Source: Caldisericota bacterium (GTDB lineage: Bacteria; CAIJMQ01; JAADFP01). From it: 27,277 nucleotides of DNA. Numbering within the stretch: the first letter of the stretch is position 1; each line of letters opens with the position of its first letter. Under the pieces are notes generated by a model. That model did no database searches and was not told the DNA's origin. It was given only the letters and a program-made list of their open reading frames with translations. Where the stretch lies: positions 1 to 27,277 of the forward strand of contig JAADFP010000028.1 in the NCBI GenBank assembly GCA_013152825.1. Reading direction: 5' to 3'. The position numbers and the translations under genes were made by a program. This document shows, one piece after another, positions 1-6,828 of the stretch.

Positions 1-689
1 TCCTCCTCTTCCTTCTTCACCCCTCTCAAGAGTTCTTCCACCATCACCTGGTTGGGCTCTATGCGCAGAGATTCTTCCCATTCTTTTATAGCATTCTTCA
101 CATCCCCCATACGGTAAAAGACTGTTCCCAGATTATAATGGGTGAGATGATTTTGAGGATTTATAGATAGGGCTTCTTCATAGCACTTTTTGGCATTTGC
201 AAAATCATCTTGAGAATAGAAGAGAGTTCCCAGGTTATTGTAGGCAATTTCAAAATCCGGTTTTAACTCAATTGCGTTCCTATAAGCTGCCTGGGCTGCC
301 TGAAGTAAATGCAAATCGCTGAGTATATTTCCCAGGTTATTGTAAGCTTCTGCATAATCCGGATTTAAGGCTATTGCCTTCTCACAAGCCGCTCTCGCCT
401 TATCCAGGACCCCCAGATTTTCATAGACATGCCCAAGATTATTATAAGCTACAAATGAGCCAGGATCTAAAATGATAGCCTTTTTTAAGAATTTTATAGC
501 TTTCTTGTACTTGCCGATTCTCAGGTAAAGATGCCCCAGGTTGCCGAGAATCTTGCTGCTGCGAGGATAAAGTTTTAAAGCATGGAAAGTAATCTCAATA
601 GCTTCGTTAAGCTTTCTTTCCCTTTCCAACCTTCTTGAGAGAGAAAGAAAATATTCTACTCCCTCTTCCTCTTTCTCCATCGTTTCCAT
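1..689 (-). CDS. TPR-repeat protein, partial (C-terminus off left edge)
   Basis: The minus strand is open from ATG at 689 to the window edge (about 229 codons) with no stop, so the C-terminus is missing. It reads as consecutive 34-residue tetratricopeptide repeats; the phrase AYNNLG recurs about every 34 residues, with the usual Y, A and P-D/N positions (for example ALNPDYAEAYNNLG). There is no signal peptide and the charged N-terminus (METMEKEEEGVEYF) suggests a cytoplasmic scaffold. An in-frame ATG at 680 has a GGAA just upstream and is an alternative start. The gene is divergent from the baeRF gene with only 19 bp between start codons. A minus-strand TATAAT at 724-719 could be its -10 box. 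The family is certain; the partner and role cannot be told. Confidence 0.85.
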   Translation of the reverse strand, partial: METMEKEEEGVEYFLSLSRRLERERKLNEAIEITFHALKLYPRSSKILGNLGHLYLRIGKYKKAIKFLKKAIILDPGSFVAYNNLGHVYENLGVLDKARAACEKAIALNPDYAEAYNNLGNILSDLHLLQAAQAAYRNAIELKPDFEIAYNNLGTLFYSQDDFANAKKCYEEALSINPQNHLTHYNLGTVFYRMGDVKNAIKEWEESLRIEPNQVMVEELLRGVKKEEE

Positions 690-708
690 TTTAACATGTA
701 GGAGGGAT

Positions 709-1848
709 ATGGTAAAATATTATATGCTATACATACCCTATCAGTCTCTCCAGAGACTCATAGGTTTCAAAAATGACTCGCCGATTATAAGTCTCTACCT
801 TGATACCTCAAGAGAAAGAATTGCCAAGGGAGTGCATATCAAAACTTTTAAGGACCTGGCCAAAAATATCAAAGTTAGAAACGAGGAAAAGGGGAAAGTA
901 AATGATTCACTGAGGAGAATTCAGGATTATTTAAAGTTTGAATTCAGACGTAACGATAAAAATGGACTGGCTTTGTTTACCTCGCTTGATGCGAAATTGT
1001 GGGAAGTATTCCAGCTGCCGGAACCTGTGCCAGATACCCTGATTGTCGAATCTCATCCTTACATCAAACCTCTTTTCGCTGTACTGGATAGGTACCGCAG
1101 ATTCTGCATTGTCCTGATAGACCAGAGGAAGGCAAGACTCCTGGAATTATTCCTGGGAGAAATAGAGGAAATTAGGGAAATAGAGGGAAATACCCTGCAC
1201 CAGGTAAAAACTTCCGGCTGGAAAGGCTACGGGGAGAAAATCCACCACCACATTGAAGAATCCATCACCCGTCATTTTCGCGAAGTGGCTGATGCCCTTC
1301 TTGCCCTCTGGCGGGAGAACCACTTTGACTTTCTACTCCTGGGAGGCACGGAAGAAAATATTTCTGCTTTCATTCCCTTCCTTCATACTTCTCTCAAGGA
1401 GAAAATTATCGGGACATTACCTGTAGACTACAAGGCAGACATACATGAAATTCTGAAACTGGGCAAGGCAGTGGAAAGGAAAGAGAAAGAGGAGAGAGTA
1501 GAAAAAATCCTGAAAAGAATCCTGGAAGAAAAAACCAAGGAAGGGCTGGTCTCCGTAGGGCTACCCTCTGTTCTTAATGCGTTAAACTTCTCCGCTATCC
1601 AGGTGCTCCTGGTGGCGGAAGAATACCGGGAAGAAGGCTACAAGTGCCCTTCCTGTGGATACCTCTCTCTCCAGGAGGGAGACTGCCCTCACTGCAAAAT
1701 GAAGATGGAAAAGAAGGTTGATATTGTCGAGGAAGCAGTGGAAACTGCTATACTGCAGGATGCCCAGGTAGAATACGGGAGCAAAGGGTTACTAAAGGAC
1801 TTCGGGATTACCGGCTTGCTGCGGTTTCGCCCTCCCTATCATGCCTAA
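709..1848 (+). CDS. baeRF-type eRF1-like protein (bacterial release-factor homologue)
   Basis: This 379-aa protein has the layout of the bacterial/archaeal eRF1-related (baeRF) families. Residues about 15-105 form an N-terminal alpha/beta domain (SPIISLYLDTSRER). Residues 120-235 look like eRF1 domain 2 (ESITRHFREVADAL, FDFLLLGGTEENISAF). The C-terminal eL30-like domain holds a CxxC-x9-CxxC zinc ribbon (Cys 313, 316, 326, 329). The peptidyl-tRNA-hydrolysing GGQ motif is absent; its place has GWKGYGEKIHHH, so classical termination activity is not expected. Ribosome-associated rescue or quality control is the family-level inference. The Shine-Dalgarno AGGAGGG (700-706) sits only 2-3 nt from ATG 709; ATG 724 is an alternative but lies too far. 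The stop overlaps the next gene by 8 bp, implying coupled translation. Family fairly sure, exact subfamily not. Confidence 0.72.
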   Translation: MVKYYMLYIPYQSLQRLIGFKNDSPIISLYLDTSRERIAKGVHIKTFKDLAKNIKVRNEEKGKVNDSLRRIQDYLKFEFRRNDKNGLALFTSLDAKLWEVFQLPEPVPDTLIVESHPYIKPLFAVLDRYRRFCIVLIDQRKARLLELFLGEIEEIREIEGNTLHQVKTSGWKGYGEKIHHHIEESITRHFREVADALLALWRENHFDFLLLGGTEENISAFIPFLHTSLKEKIIGTLPVDYKADIHEILKLGKAVERKEKEERVEKILKRILEEKTKEGLVSVGLPSVLNALNFSAIQVLLVAEEYREEGYKCPSCGYLSLQEGDCPHCKMKMEKKVDIVEEAVETAILQDAQVEYGSKGLLKDFGITGLLRFRPPYHA

Positions 1849-2692
1849 TTTCAATCTTATAGATATTCTCTGGTTATTCTTTATATTTTCAGCCTTACAG
1901 CCATTACTCCAGCAAAGACTGCTTGAGGCAGCAAGAGTAAGGTTAATCACCCAGCTGGAGAAGAAAAGAGGCTCACGGGTGATAACCCTCATTCATCGGC
2001 AGGAAACAATGAGTCTGCTGGGATTCCCCATCTTGAAGTACATAGATATTAATGATTCGGAACAGATATTAAGAGCCATCCGTCTCACCCCGCCGGAAAT
2101 GCCCATTGATTTTATACTCCATACTCCCGGCGGTCTGGTATTGGCCTCTCTCCAGATTGCCTTTGCCCTGAAGAAACATCCCGGCAAAGTAACGGTATTC
2201 GTGCCCCACTATGCCATGTCAGGAGGAACATTCATTGCTCTATCAGCAGACGAGATAGTAATGGATAGACAGGCAGTACTGGGACCTGTAGACCCCCAGC
2301 TAGGCGAATATCCGGCTGTTTCGATTCTTAATGCAATAAAGCAAAAGGACAAAAACAAGATTGATGACCGCACCCTCATCCTGGCAGACATTGCTACCAA
2401 GGCACTCTCCCAGGTGGAATCGGCACTCTTTGCTATACTTAGAGATAGATTCCCGGAAAATAAGGCGAAAGAACTGGCAAAGATGCTTTCTTCTGGAAAA
2501 TGGACACATGATCATCCTATTACCTTTGAGGAAGTAACCGGTTTTGGCTTAATGGCTAATGATCAGATGCCGGAAGAAATCTATAAGCTTATGGACCTAT
2601 ACCCCCAACCGGTTCGTCGCCATCCATCCGTGGAATATATTCCCCTGCCCTATAAACCCCAGGGAAAACCAGAATCCCTAACAAAGGAGTAG
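1841..2692 (+). CDS. SDH_sah-family membrane serine protease (ClpP/SppA-like)
   Basis: The 283-aa protein starts with a hydrophobic anchor (residues about 6-24, IDILWLFFIFSALQPLL), followed by a crotonase/ClpP-like fold. The oxyanion motif HTPGG is at 94-98. The nucleophile region HYAMSGGTFIALSADEI puts the probable catalytic Ser at 127, followed by VLGPVDPQLG, characteristic of the serine dehydrogenase proteinase (SDH_sah, PF01972) family. Lys187 (IATKAL) could be the general base. Known relatives are membrane-bound peptidases of the SppA clan. It overlaps the baeRF-like gene by 8 bp and ends 3 bp before pdxJ, so all three are almost certainly co-transcribed. Substrate unknown; pairing with a release-factor homologue suggests, as inference only, degradation of aberrant nascent or membrane proteins. 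Confidence 0.85.
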   Translation: MPNFNLIDILWLFFIFSALQPLLQQRLLEAARVRLITQLEKKRGSRVITLIHRQETMSLLGFPILKYIDINDSEQILRAIRLTPPEMPIDFILHTPGGLVLASLQIAFALKKHPGKVTVFVPHYAMSGGTFIALSADEIVMDRQAVLGPVDPQLGEYPAVSILNAIKQKDKNKIDDRTLILADIATKALSQVESALFAILRDRFPENKAKELAKMLSSGKWTHDHPITFEEVTGFGLMANDQMPEEIYKLMDLYPQPVRRHPSVEYIPLPYKPQGKPESLTKE

Positions 2693-2695
2693 AAG

Positions 2696-3418
2696 ATGCT
2701 CTCTTTAGGTGTAAATGTTGACCACGTAGCCACCTTGCGGGAAGCGCGTAAAATAGATTACCCGGACCCGGTGCAGGCAGCGGTGGTATGTGAACTGGCA
2801 GGAGCCTCCAGCATAGTTGCACATCTCAGGGAAGACCGGAGACACGCCAAGGAAAGAGATATACAGTTAATCAAGGAAGTAATACACATCAAGTTTAACC
2901 TGGAAATGGCTCTCTCGGAAGAAATAATTGATATTGCACTGCGTATTAAACCTGACCAGGTAACCCTGGTGCCAGAGCGAAGAGAAGAGGTTACCACCGA
3001 AGGAGGATTGGATGTGGTAAATGTAAAGAATAAACTTCAGGAGGTTATTCCCCGGCTAAAAGATAAAGGAATAGAAGTCTCATTGTTTATTGACCCCATT
3101 TCTTCCCAGGTAGAAACTTCTAAAGAACTGGAAGCAGATAGCATTGAATTGCATACGGGAAGATATGCAAATACGACAGGACCGGATAGGAAGGAAGAGC
3201 AGGAAAAGCTAAGAGAAATGAGTGTGCTTGCCCATCAGCTGGGTTTAAAAGTACATGCCGGTCATGGTTTAAACTACTGGAACGTTCAACCTATTGCTCA
3301 ACTGCCCCACCTGGAAGAGCTGAATATTGGGCATTCCATAATTGCACGCGCGGTTTTCGTAGGACTTGAACGCGCAGTAAAGGAAATGCTCGCGCTAATG
3401 AATCCTGCCTGTAGGTAA
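2696..3418 (+). CDS. pdxJ: pyridoxine 5'-phosphate synthase PdxJ
   Basis: PdxJ condenses 1-deoxy-D-xylulose 5-phosphate with 3-amino-2-oxopropyl phosphate to give pyridoxine 5'-phosphate, the last ring-closing step of DXP-dependent vitamin B6 synthesis. At 240 aa it has the usual family length. Diagnostic motifs are all present: GVNVDHVATLREAR (5-18) with His10, IVAHLREDRRH (40-50), FNLEMA with Glu70, TLVPERREEVTTEGGLDV, ELHTGRYAN (151-159), HAGHGLNYWNV (187-197) and ELNIGHSIIARAVFVGL near the end. An SD (AAAGGAG) lies within the 3-prime end of the protease gene, and the 3-bp gap places it in the same operon. The acpS gene often found next to pdxJ is not here. No clear terminator follows; the next gene has its own promoter-like site. 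Confidence 0.97.
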   Translation: MLSLGVNVDHVATLREARKIDYPDPVQAAVVCELAGASSIVAHLREDRRHAKERDIQLIKEVIHIKFNLEMALSEEIIDIALRIKPDQVTLVPERREEVTTEGGLDVVNVKNKLQEVIPRLKDKGIEVSLFIDPISSQVETSKELEADSIELHTGRYANTTGPDRKEEQEKLREMSVLAHQLGLKVHAGHGLNYWNVQPIAQLPHLEELNIGHSIIARAVFVGLERAVKEMLALMNPACR

Positions 3419-3502
3419 CCATTTACCCCTTCTTGATGCCCTCGTTTCTCCTTTTTTATCCTGGGAGGTTTTCATCAAAATGATTAGTAAAAGATAAAAC
3501 TC

Positions 3503-3529
3503 CGTAACCAAATGGGGTTATGCTTCGTC
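3503..3529 (+). promoter_or_regulatory. ECF-type promoter, copy 1 (before sigma gene)
   Basis: CGTAAC (3503-3508), 17 nt, then CGTC (3526-3529). This looks like extracytoplasmic-function promoters (AAC at -35, CGTC-type -10). An identically spaced copy stands at 4895-4921. Predicted transcription start is about 3536-3538, just before a strong SD at 3540-3548. Autoregulation by the sigma factor below is the natural inference. Confidence 0.6.
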
Positions 3530-3557
3530 TATATTTATGAGAGGAAGGGCTAAAGGA

Positions 3558-4100
3558 TTGGATGATCTGGAAGGGATTCTGGAAAAGGCAAGGCATTTCG
3601 ACGAAACGGCACTGGCCACCCTGGCAGAAGAATATTACCCGGCTATTTTCCGCTATTTCTACTACCGTACGCCTACCCGGGAAGATGCCGAAGATTTAAC
3701 CAGCGAGGTATTCGTGAGAATGATAGGGGCAATAAAAAACCAGAAGGGATATTTCCCTGCCTGGCTCTATCGTATAGCCAGCAATCTACTTACCGATTAT
3801 TACAGAAAGAAAAAAATCCGCAGGGAAGTTTCCCTGGAGACAATGAACATAGAATCCCTACCGGACCCGAACAAAGGAGAAGATACTATCGGATTATCTA
3901 CTGAGGATATCCGACGAATGCTTGAGCAAATCACCCCGGAGCAGAGAGAAGTCATCATTCTTAGATTCCTGGAGGGGTATTCTGCAGAAGAGACTGCGCA
4001 AATTCTACATAAGTCAGTGGGAGCAATAAAAGCCCTCCAATTCCGCGCTTTTATCTCGCTTAAAGAGATTTTAAAGAGAGAGGAGGGGCACCAAAAATGA
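3558..4100 (+). CDS. ECF-type RNA polymerase sigma factor
   Basis: A sigma-70 family protein of ECF size with only regions 2 and 4. Numbered from ATG 3537, region 2 covers about 31-95 (EEYYPAIFRYFYYRT, EDAEDLTSEVFVRM, WLYRIASNLLTDYYR) and region 4 covers about 121-180 (LEQITPEQREVIILRFLEGY, AEETAQILHKSVGAIKAL). I favour TTG 3558 (180 aa) over ATG 3537 (187 aa): AGAGGAAGG (3540-3548) sits 9 nt before the TTG, and the predicted ECF promoter would start transcription at or just after ATG 3537. The TTG start also gives an N-terminus like other ECFs (DDLEGILEKARHFDE). It overlaps the DUF5667-like gene by 4 bp (ATGA), the usual arrangement of a sigma factor with its membrane regulator. The inducing signal is not directly known; the Met-rich partners hint at a metal. 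Confidence 0.9.
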   Translation: MDDLEGILEKARHFDETALATLAEEYYPAIFRYFYYRTPTREDAEDLTSEVFVRMIGAIKNQKGYFPAWLYRIASNLLTDYYRKKKIRREVSLETMNIESLPDPNKGEDTIGLSTEDIRRMLEQITPEQREVIILRFLEGYSAEETAQILHKSVGAIKALQFRAFISLKEILKREEGHQK

Positions 4101-4885
4101 GGAACTCATTCGAAGAGATACTGGATATCTGCCTGGAAAGGATAAAAAGGGGTGATGATTTAGATAAGATACTGCAGGATTACCCCGCACACGCCGATGA
4201 ATTGAGGGAAATACTCCTGCTGGCAAAGAGAATGAAGGATATCCCCTCCCCAGAACCCTCCAGGAGGAAAATTGCCACATGTCTACTCAAAATAGGCGAA
4301 AAGCTCCAGGAGCAGAAAAAACAAAAGCATAGAGCAAGCTTAAGCGAATGGTTTGCCCCGCCCTTTCTTATCTGGGCCAGGGCACTCGCTCTTGCCCTGA
4401 TAATCACCCTGATTTCCTGGGGAACAATTAACCTTTCGGCTAATACGGTCCCCGGCGATATCCTTTATCCTCTGAAATCTATTACGGAAAAGGTGAAATT
4501 CTTTTTGACAGTGAATCCCCAGGGCAAGGTAGAACTCAGGATTATCTACTCGGAAGAAAGAATGCAAGAATTGCTAACCCTACTTGACAAAAAGGGAAAT
4601 CTTGAGCCCCGCCTTCTCCAAGCAATGCTTGAGGAAGCCAGCAAAGCATTGGAAAATATCTCCAGGTTGCCGAAAGAAGAGAAGACCATCTACCTTTCCC
4701 GGCTGGAGTACTTACATGCCTACCAGAAAGACACCCTGGAAACCCTGCAGGACAGCGTCCCTCCTCCCCAGAAGAAATATCTTGCAGAAGCCATCCAGAT
4801 GTGCGGCAAACAAATGCAGCAGATGAAAATGATGATGGGAAAAATGCACCCGTATATGAAAAATTCTGACTGCAGGAAAAAATAA
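4097..4885 (+). CDS. DUF5667-like single-pass membrane protein, putative anti-sigma factor
   Basis: 262 aa. The cytoplasmic N-terminus (1-90) has the helical motif FEEILDICLERIKRG...LDKILQDYPAHADELREILLLA seen in many proteins next to ECF sigma genes. One transmembrane helix lies at about 92-113 (WARALALALIITLISWGTI). The outer part begins with SANTVPGDILYPLKSITEKV, typical of the DUF5667 domain, followed by a helical region. The last 28 residues carry eight methionines plus Cys and His (CGKQMQQMKMMMGKMHPYM). Position in an ATGA overlap after the sigma gene, and topology, fit an anti-sigma factor that senses something outside the membrane. Met-rich tails commonly bind Cu(I) or Ag(I), so metal sensing is a reasonable inference. 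No classical zinc anti-sigma (HxxxCxxC) motif is present. Confidence 0.78.
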   Translation: MRNSFEEILDICLERIKRGDDLDKILQDYPAHADELREILLLAKRMKDIPSPEPSRRKIATCLLKIGEKLQEQKKQKHRASLSEWFAPPFLIWARALALALIITLISWGTINLSANTVPGDILYPLKSITEKVKFFLTVNPQGKVELRIIYSEERMQELLTLLDKKGNLEPRLLQAMLEEASKALENISRLPKEEKTIYLSRLEYLHAYQKDTLETLQDSVPPPQKKYLAEAIQMCGKQMQQMKMMMGKMHPYMKNSDCRKK

Positions 4886-4894
4886 ATCTTTATG

Positions 4895-4921
4895 CGTAAC
4901 TTTTCTGCTTCTTTCTTCGTC
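4895..4921 (+). promoter_or_regulatory. ECF-type promoter, copy 2 (before Met-rich gene)
   Basis: CGTAAC (4895-4900), exactly 17 nt, then CGTC (4918-4921). The same hexamer, spacing and tetramer occur at 3503-3529. It is followed by the SD AGAGGAGG and ATG 4948. I scanned for other CGTAAC hexamers in the window and found none with CGTC at this distance. Confidence 0.62.
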
Positions 4922-4947
4922 TTTAATAGTAGAGAGGAGGTGAAAAA

Positions 4948-5310
4948 ATGAAAAAGCTTACATGGTTCAGTTTTAGCCTTGTACTGCTGGCAGGCTTACT
5001 CACAGCAGGGCTGCTCTATGCTCACGATTCCTCAGCTTCTTATACCCGGGAAGATGTCCAGGTCAAAGTAGAAAAAATCGACAAGGGCATCCAGCTAACT
5101 ATCACTTCTGATAAGCCCGAGGTAGCCAAAGCAATTAAAGAACGTTCCCGCTGGTACCAGAATATTTTCAAACATGTTGCCTCAGCCGGCATGCATGGGA
5201 AAATGGAAATGGATTGCCCTATGAAGGGAAAGGGCATGATGGGTAAAGGGATGATGGGCGGTGGTGGCATGATGGGAGGCGGCATGATGAACAAGAACAC
5301 AGAGGAGTAA
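4948..5310 (+). CDS. exported Met/Gly-rich small protein, putative metal binder
   Basis: 120 aa. A Sec signal peptide covers residues 1-25 (KKLTWFSFSLVLLAGLLTAG, likely cut after LYA). A short folded part follows (35-76, VKVEKIDKGIQLTITSDKPE...AIKERSRWYQNIFKH). The C-terminal tail (82-114) has twelve methionines in repeated GMMG units, plus His83 and Cys90. Methionine arrays of this kind bind soft metals such as Cu(I) in known periplasmic copper proteins; that function is inferred here. The SD AGAGGAGG is strong. The gene has its own ECF-type promoter, yet can also be read through from the sigma operon, and ends at a hairpin terminator. It does not belong to any family I can name with certainty. 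Confidence 0.82.
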   Translation: MKKLTWFSFSLVLLAGLLTAGLLYAHDSSASYTREDVQVKVEKIDKGIQLTITSDKPEVAKAIKERSRWYQNIFKHVASAGMHGKMEMDCPMKGKGMMGKGMMGGGGMMGGGMMNKNTEE

Positions 5311-5322
5311 ATCTTAAGGAGA

Positions 5323-5359
5323 GGGGATGGGTTTGTACAAGCTCATCCCCTTCTTTTTT
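5323..5359 (+). terminator. intrinsic terminator after the ECF regulon
   Basis: GGGGATG (5323-5329) pairs perfectly with CATCCCC (5344-5350) and is followed directly by TTCTTTTTT (5351-5359), 13 bp after the stop of the Met-rich gene. Confidence 0.82.
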
Positions 5360-5586
5360 GCCCCCTTTTTCTCGGGATGCCAGGAAACCGGCCATCGGCT
5401 GGAGTTATCCCTGTCTGCTCCCCTGCTCACCCTCCTCCAACATCACCTCGTGACCTTGCATCCCACTTCGGACATTCCGGGGAAAACCATAAAAACACCC
5501 CCTAAACCGCATCACTGCTCCTTATTCTCAAATTCTTAAGAATATTGGAATAATATCCCGCTACTAATTTGTCCTTGGGATAGACA

Positions 5587-5637
5587 GGCAGGCTTCCCGA
5601 TCCCGCCATGTGTCGGGAGAGCGCAGGCGGGAATCTA
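5587..5637 (+). repeat. 51-bp direct repeat, left copy (flanks hicBA)
   Basis: Starts GGCAGGCTTCCCGATCCCG and ends GGAATCTA; 49 of 51 bases match the copy at 6303-6353. It contains a CCCG(A/C)CA-TG-TGTCGGG hairpin. The two copies bracket the hicB-hicA genes. Confidence 0.85.
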
Positions 5638-5710
5638 CTTCCTTTAAAATTCTAAACAACAAATCCTAAACACTAAATAAACCACAAATCATAAATACCA
5701 AAATCCAAAC
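5629..5710 (-). repeat. dispersed intergenic repeat, family R, copy A
   Basis: On the minus strand this reads as a T-rich run including TGTTTAGGATTTGTTG and GGTTTATTTAG, ending in GATTCCC. The same string of words occurs on the plus strand at 14931-15066 and 20184-20260. Beside it, at 5719-5734, is a CCCGAT-ATTT-ATCGGG hairpin. I see no gene between 5360 and 5840 other than these repeats. Confidence 0.75.
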
Positions 5711-5817
5711 AAACTATCCCGATATTTATCGGGATTTGTGATTTGTGGTTTGGGATTTTTCCTAACTGCTTACTATTTACTGCTGAGCCACATTTGAGCA
5801 GGTAAAATAGTTATCTA

Positions 5818-5826
5818 TGATATAAT
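5818..5826 (+). promoter_or_regulatory. extended -10 promoter for hicBA
   Basis: TGATATAAT is a consensus extended -10 element (TG at 5818-5819, TATAAT 5821-5826). No good -35 is visible at 17 nt, as is common for extended -10 promoters. The SD AGAGGAGG (5833-5840) follows at once, so the leader is very short. Confidence 0.55.
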
Positions 5827-5848
5827 TGTTCTAGAGGAGGATGCTGAA

Positions 5849-6070
5849 ATGAGATATAAACTAACAGCAATAATTGAAAAGGAAGGTGATGGCTATGTAG
5901 CTCTGTCTCCTGAATTGGATATAGCAAGTCAAGGAAGTACAGTAGAGGAAGCCCGTAATAATCTGGAAGAAGCTTTAACTTTATTTTTTGAGTGTGCATC
6001 TCCAGAAGAGATACAGGAGCGATTATCTCAGGAAGTTTATATTACTCCCGTTGAGGTAGCAGTTGGGTAA
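5849..6070 (+). CDS. hicB: HicB-family antitoxin
   Basis: 73 aa with the partial RNase H-like fold of HicB antitoxins: LTAIIEKEGDGYVALSPELD (5-24), then QGSTVEEARNNLEEALTLFFE. This short form lacks a separate C-terminal DNA-binding domain, so autoregulation may need the complex or another protein. HicB binds and neutralises the HicA mRNA interferase. ATG 5849 has a strong SD 8 nt upstream. hicB precedes hicA and overlaps it by 8 bp, assuring antitoxin synthesis first. The pair is flanked by 51-bp direct repeats, which may mark acquisition as a unit. Confidence 0.93.
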   Translation: MRYKLTAIIEKEGDGYVALSPELDIASQGSTVEEARNNLEEALTLFFECASPEEIQERLSQEVYITPVEVAVG

Positions 6071-6284
6071 GTTAAGAGTCTTTTCTGGAGAAGCAGTTTG
6101 TAAAATTCTATCCAAACATGGTTTTGTGGAAGTTAGAAGACGGGGAAGTCATATTGTCATGCAACGTAAATTGGAAACGAGCACTATTACAGTTCCAGTA
6201 CCCAACCATAAAGAAATTAAAAGAGGAACATTACAGTCAATAATTCGCCAATCAGGTATTCCAAAAAGTGAATTTGAAGTATAG
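6063..6284 (+). CDS. hicA: HicA-family toxin (mRNA interferase)
   Basis: 73 aa with the dsRBD-like HicA fold: GEAVCKILSKHGFVEVRRRGSHIVMQ, where His30 of the GSH motif is the expected catalytic residue, followed by TITVPVPNHKEIKRGTLQSIIRQ. HicA toxins cleave mRNA independently of the ribosome when free of HicB. Translation starts at TTG 6063 inside the end of hicB (8-bp overlap) with no separate SD, so toxin output depends on re-initiation after hicB, in keeping with low toxin dose. Length and key His are intact, so the toxin is probably functional. Confidence 0.93.
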   Translation: MGKLRVFSGEAVCKILSKHGFVEVRRRGSHIVMQRKLETSTITVPVPNHKEIKRGTLQSIIRQSGIPKSEFEV

Positions 6285-6302
6285 CTGTTATGTAGTCCGT
6301 AG

Positions 6303-6353
6303 GGCAGGCTTCCCGATCCCGACATGTGTCGGGAGAGCGCAGGCAGGAATCTA
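6303..6353 (+). repeat. 51-bp direct repeat, right copy (flanks hicBA)
   Basis: 49 of 51 bases identical to 5587-5637 and in the same orientation, 19 bp after the hicA stop. It contains the perfect hairpin CCCGACA-TG-TGTCGGG. Confidence 0.85.
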
Positions 6354-6828
6354 TATCATCCCCACATTTTATTTTCCTGGATACCCGCTTTCGCGGGTAT
6401 GACAGGTAGGGCTGGTTTTCCTGTATCCTATATCTCCCCTCACTACTCACTACTATCTACTCGCTACTAAGTCTATAGTCTAATGTCTATGGTCTAAAGT
6501 CTTGCATGGATACCTGCTTACGCCCCGATGTTTATCGGGAACAGGGAGAGCTGGTATCCTGTATCATGCATCCTGAATCTTGTATCTTGGTTATTGTACC
6601 TTGTATCTTACTCGCTACGTCTATCGGTTGTCCCGACAGAGGTTGGGACGTGAATCGTCATACGTAATTCGTCTATCGTCTCCCCCACCCGTCTTCTTTC
6701 TGTGCCTCTGTGCCTTACTCTTGTCCATTCCCCCCAACTACTCACTACTATCTACTCCTGCCCACCTCCCGATGTGTATCGGGACAGGCGGGCGCTACTA
6801 ACTACTTCCCCAGTCTCCAGTCTATAGT
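6354..6828 (-). repeat. intergenic word-repeat block (no gene)
   Basis: About 475 bp between the convergent hicA and response-regulator genes. On the minus strand it is a patchwork of near-repeated words: GACTTTAGACCATAGAC-like, TAGTAGCGAGTAGATAGTAG-like, GATACAAGATACAGGATAC-like and AAGGCACAGAGGCAC-like. CCCGATNNNTATCGGG hairpins (about 6526 and 6768) and a GGATACCCGC...GCGGGTATGAC hairpin at about 6378-6401 are interspersed. Short ORFs here have no coding character. Confidence 0.7.

Noticed and set aside
3400..3450. Terminator after pdxJ (GGTAA-CCAT-TTACC)
   Set aside because: Stem is short and AT-rich, with no proper T-run next to it.
5240..5300. Met-rich segment as a simple sequence-repeat artefact
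   Set aside because: Codons vary (ATGATGGG with GGC/GGA/GGT/AAA between) and the frame is kept, so it is a protein-level repeat.
5327..5539. 70-aa plus-strand ORF after the Met-rich gene
   Set aside because: Its start codon lies inside the terminator stem and the composition is non-coding.
6580..6801. 73-aa plus-strand ORF
   Set aside because: Made of intergenic repeat words; no coding character.
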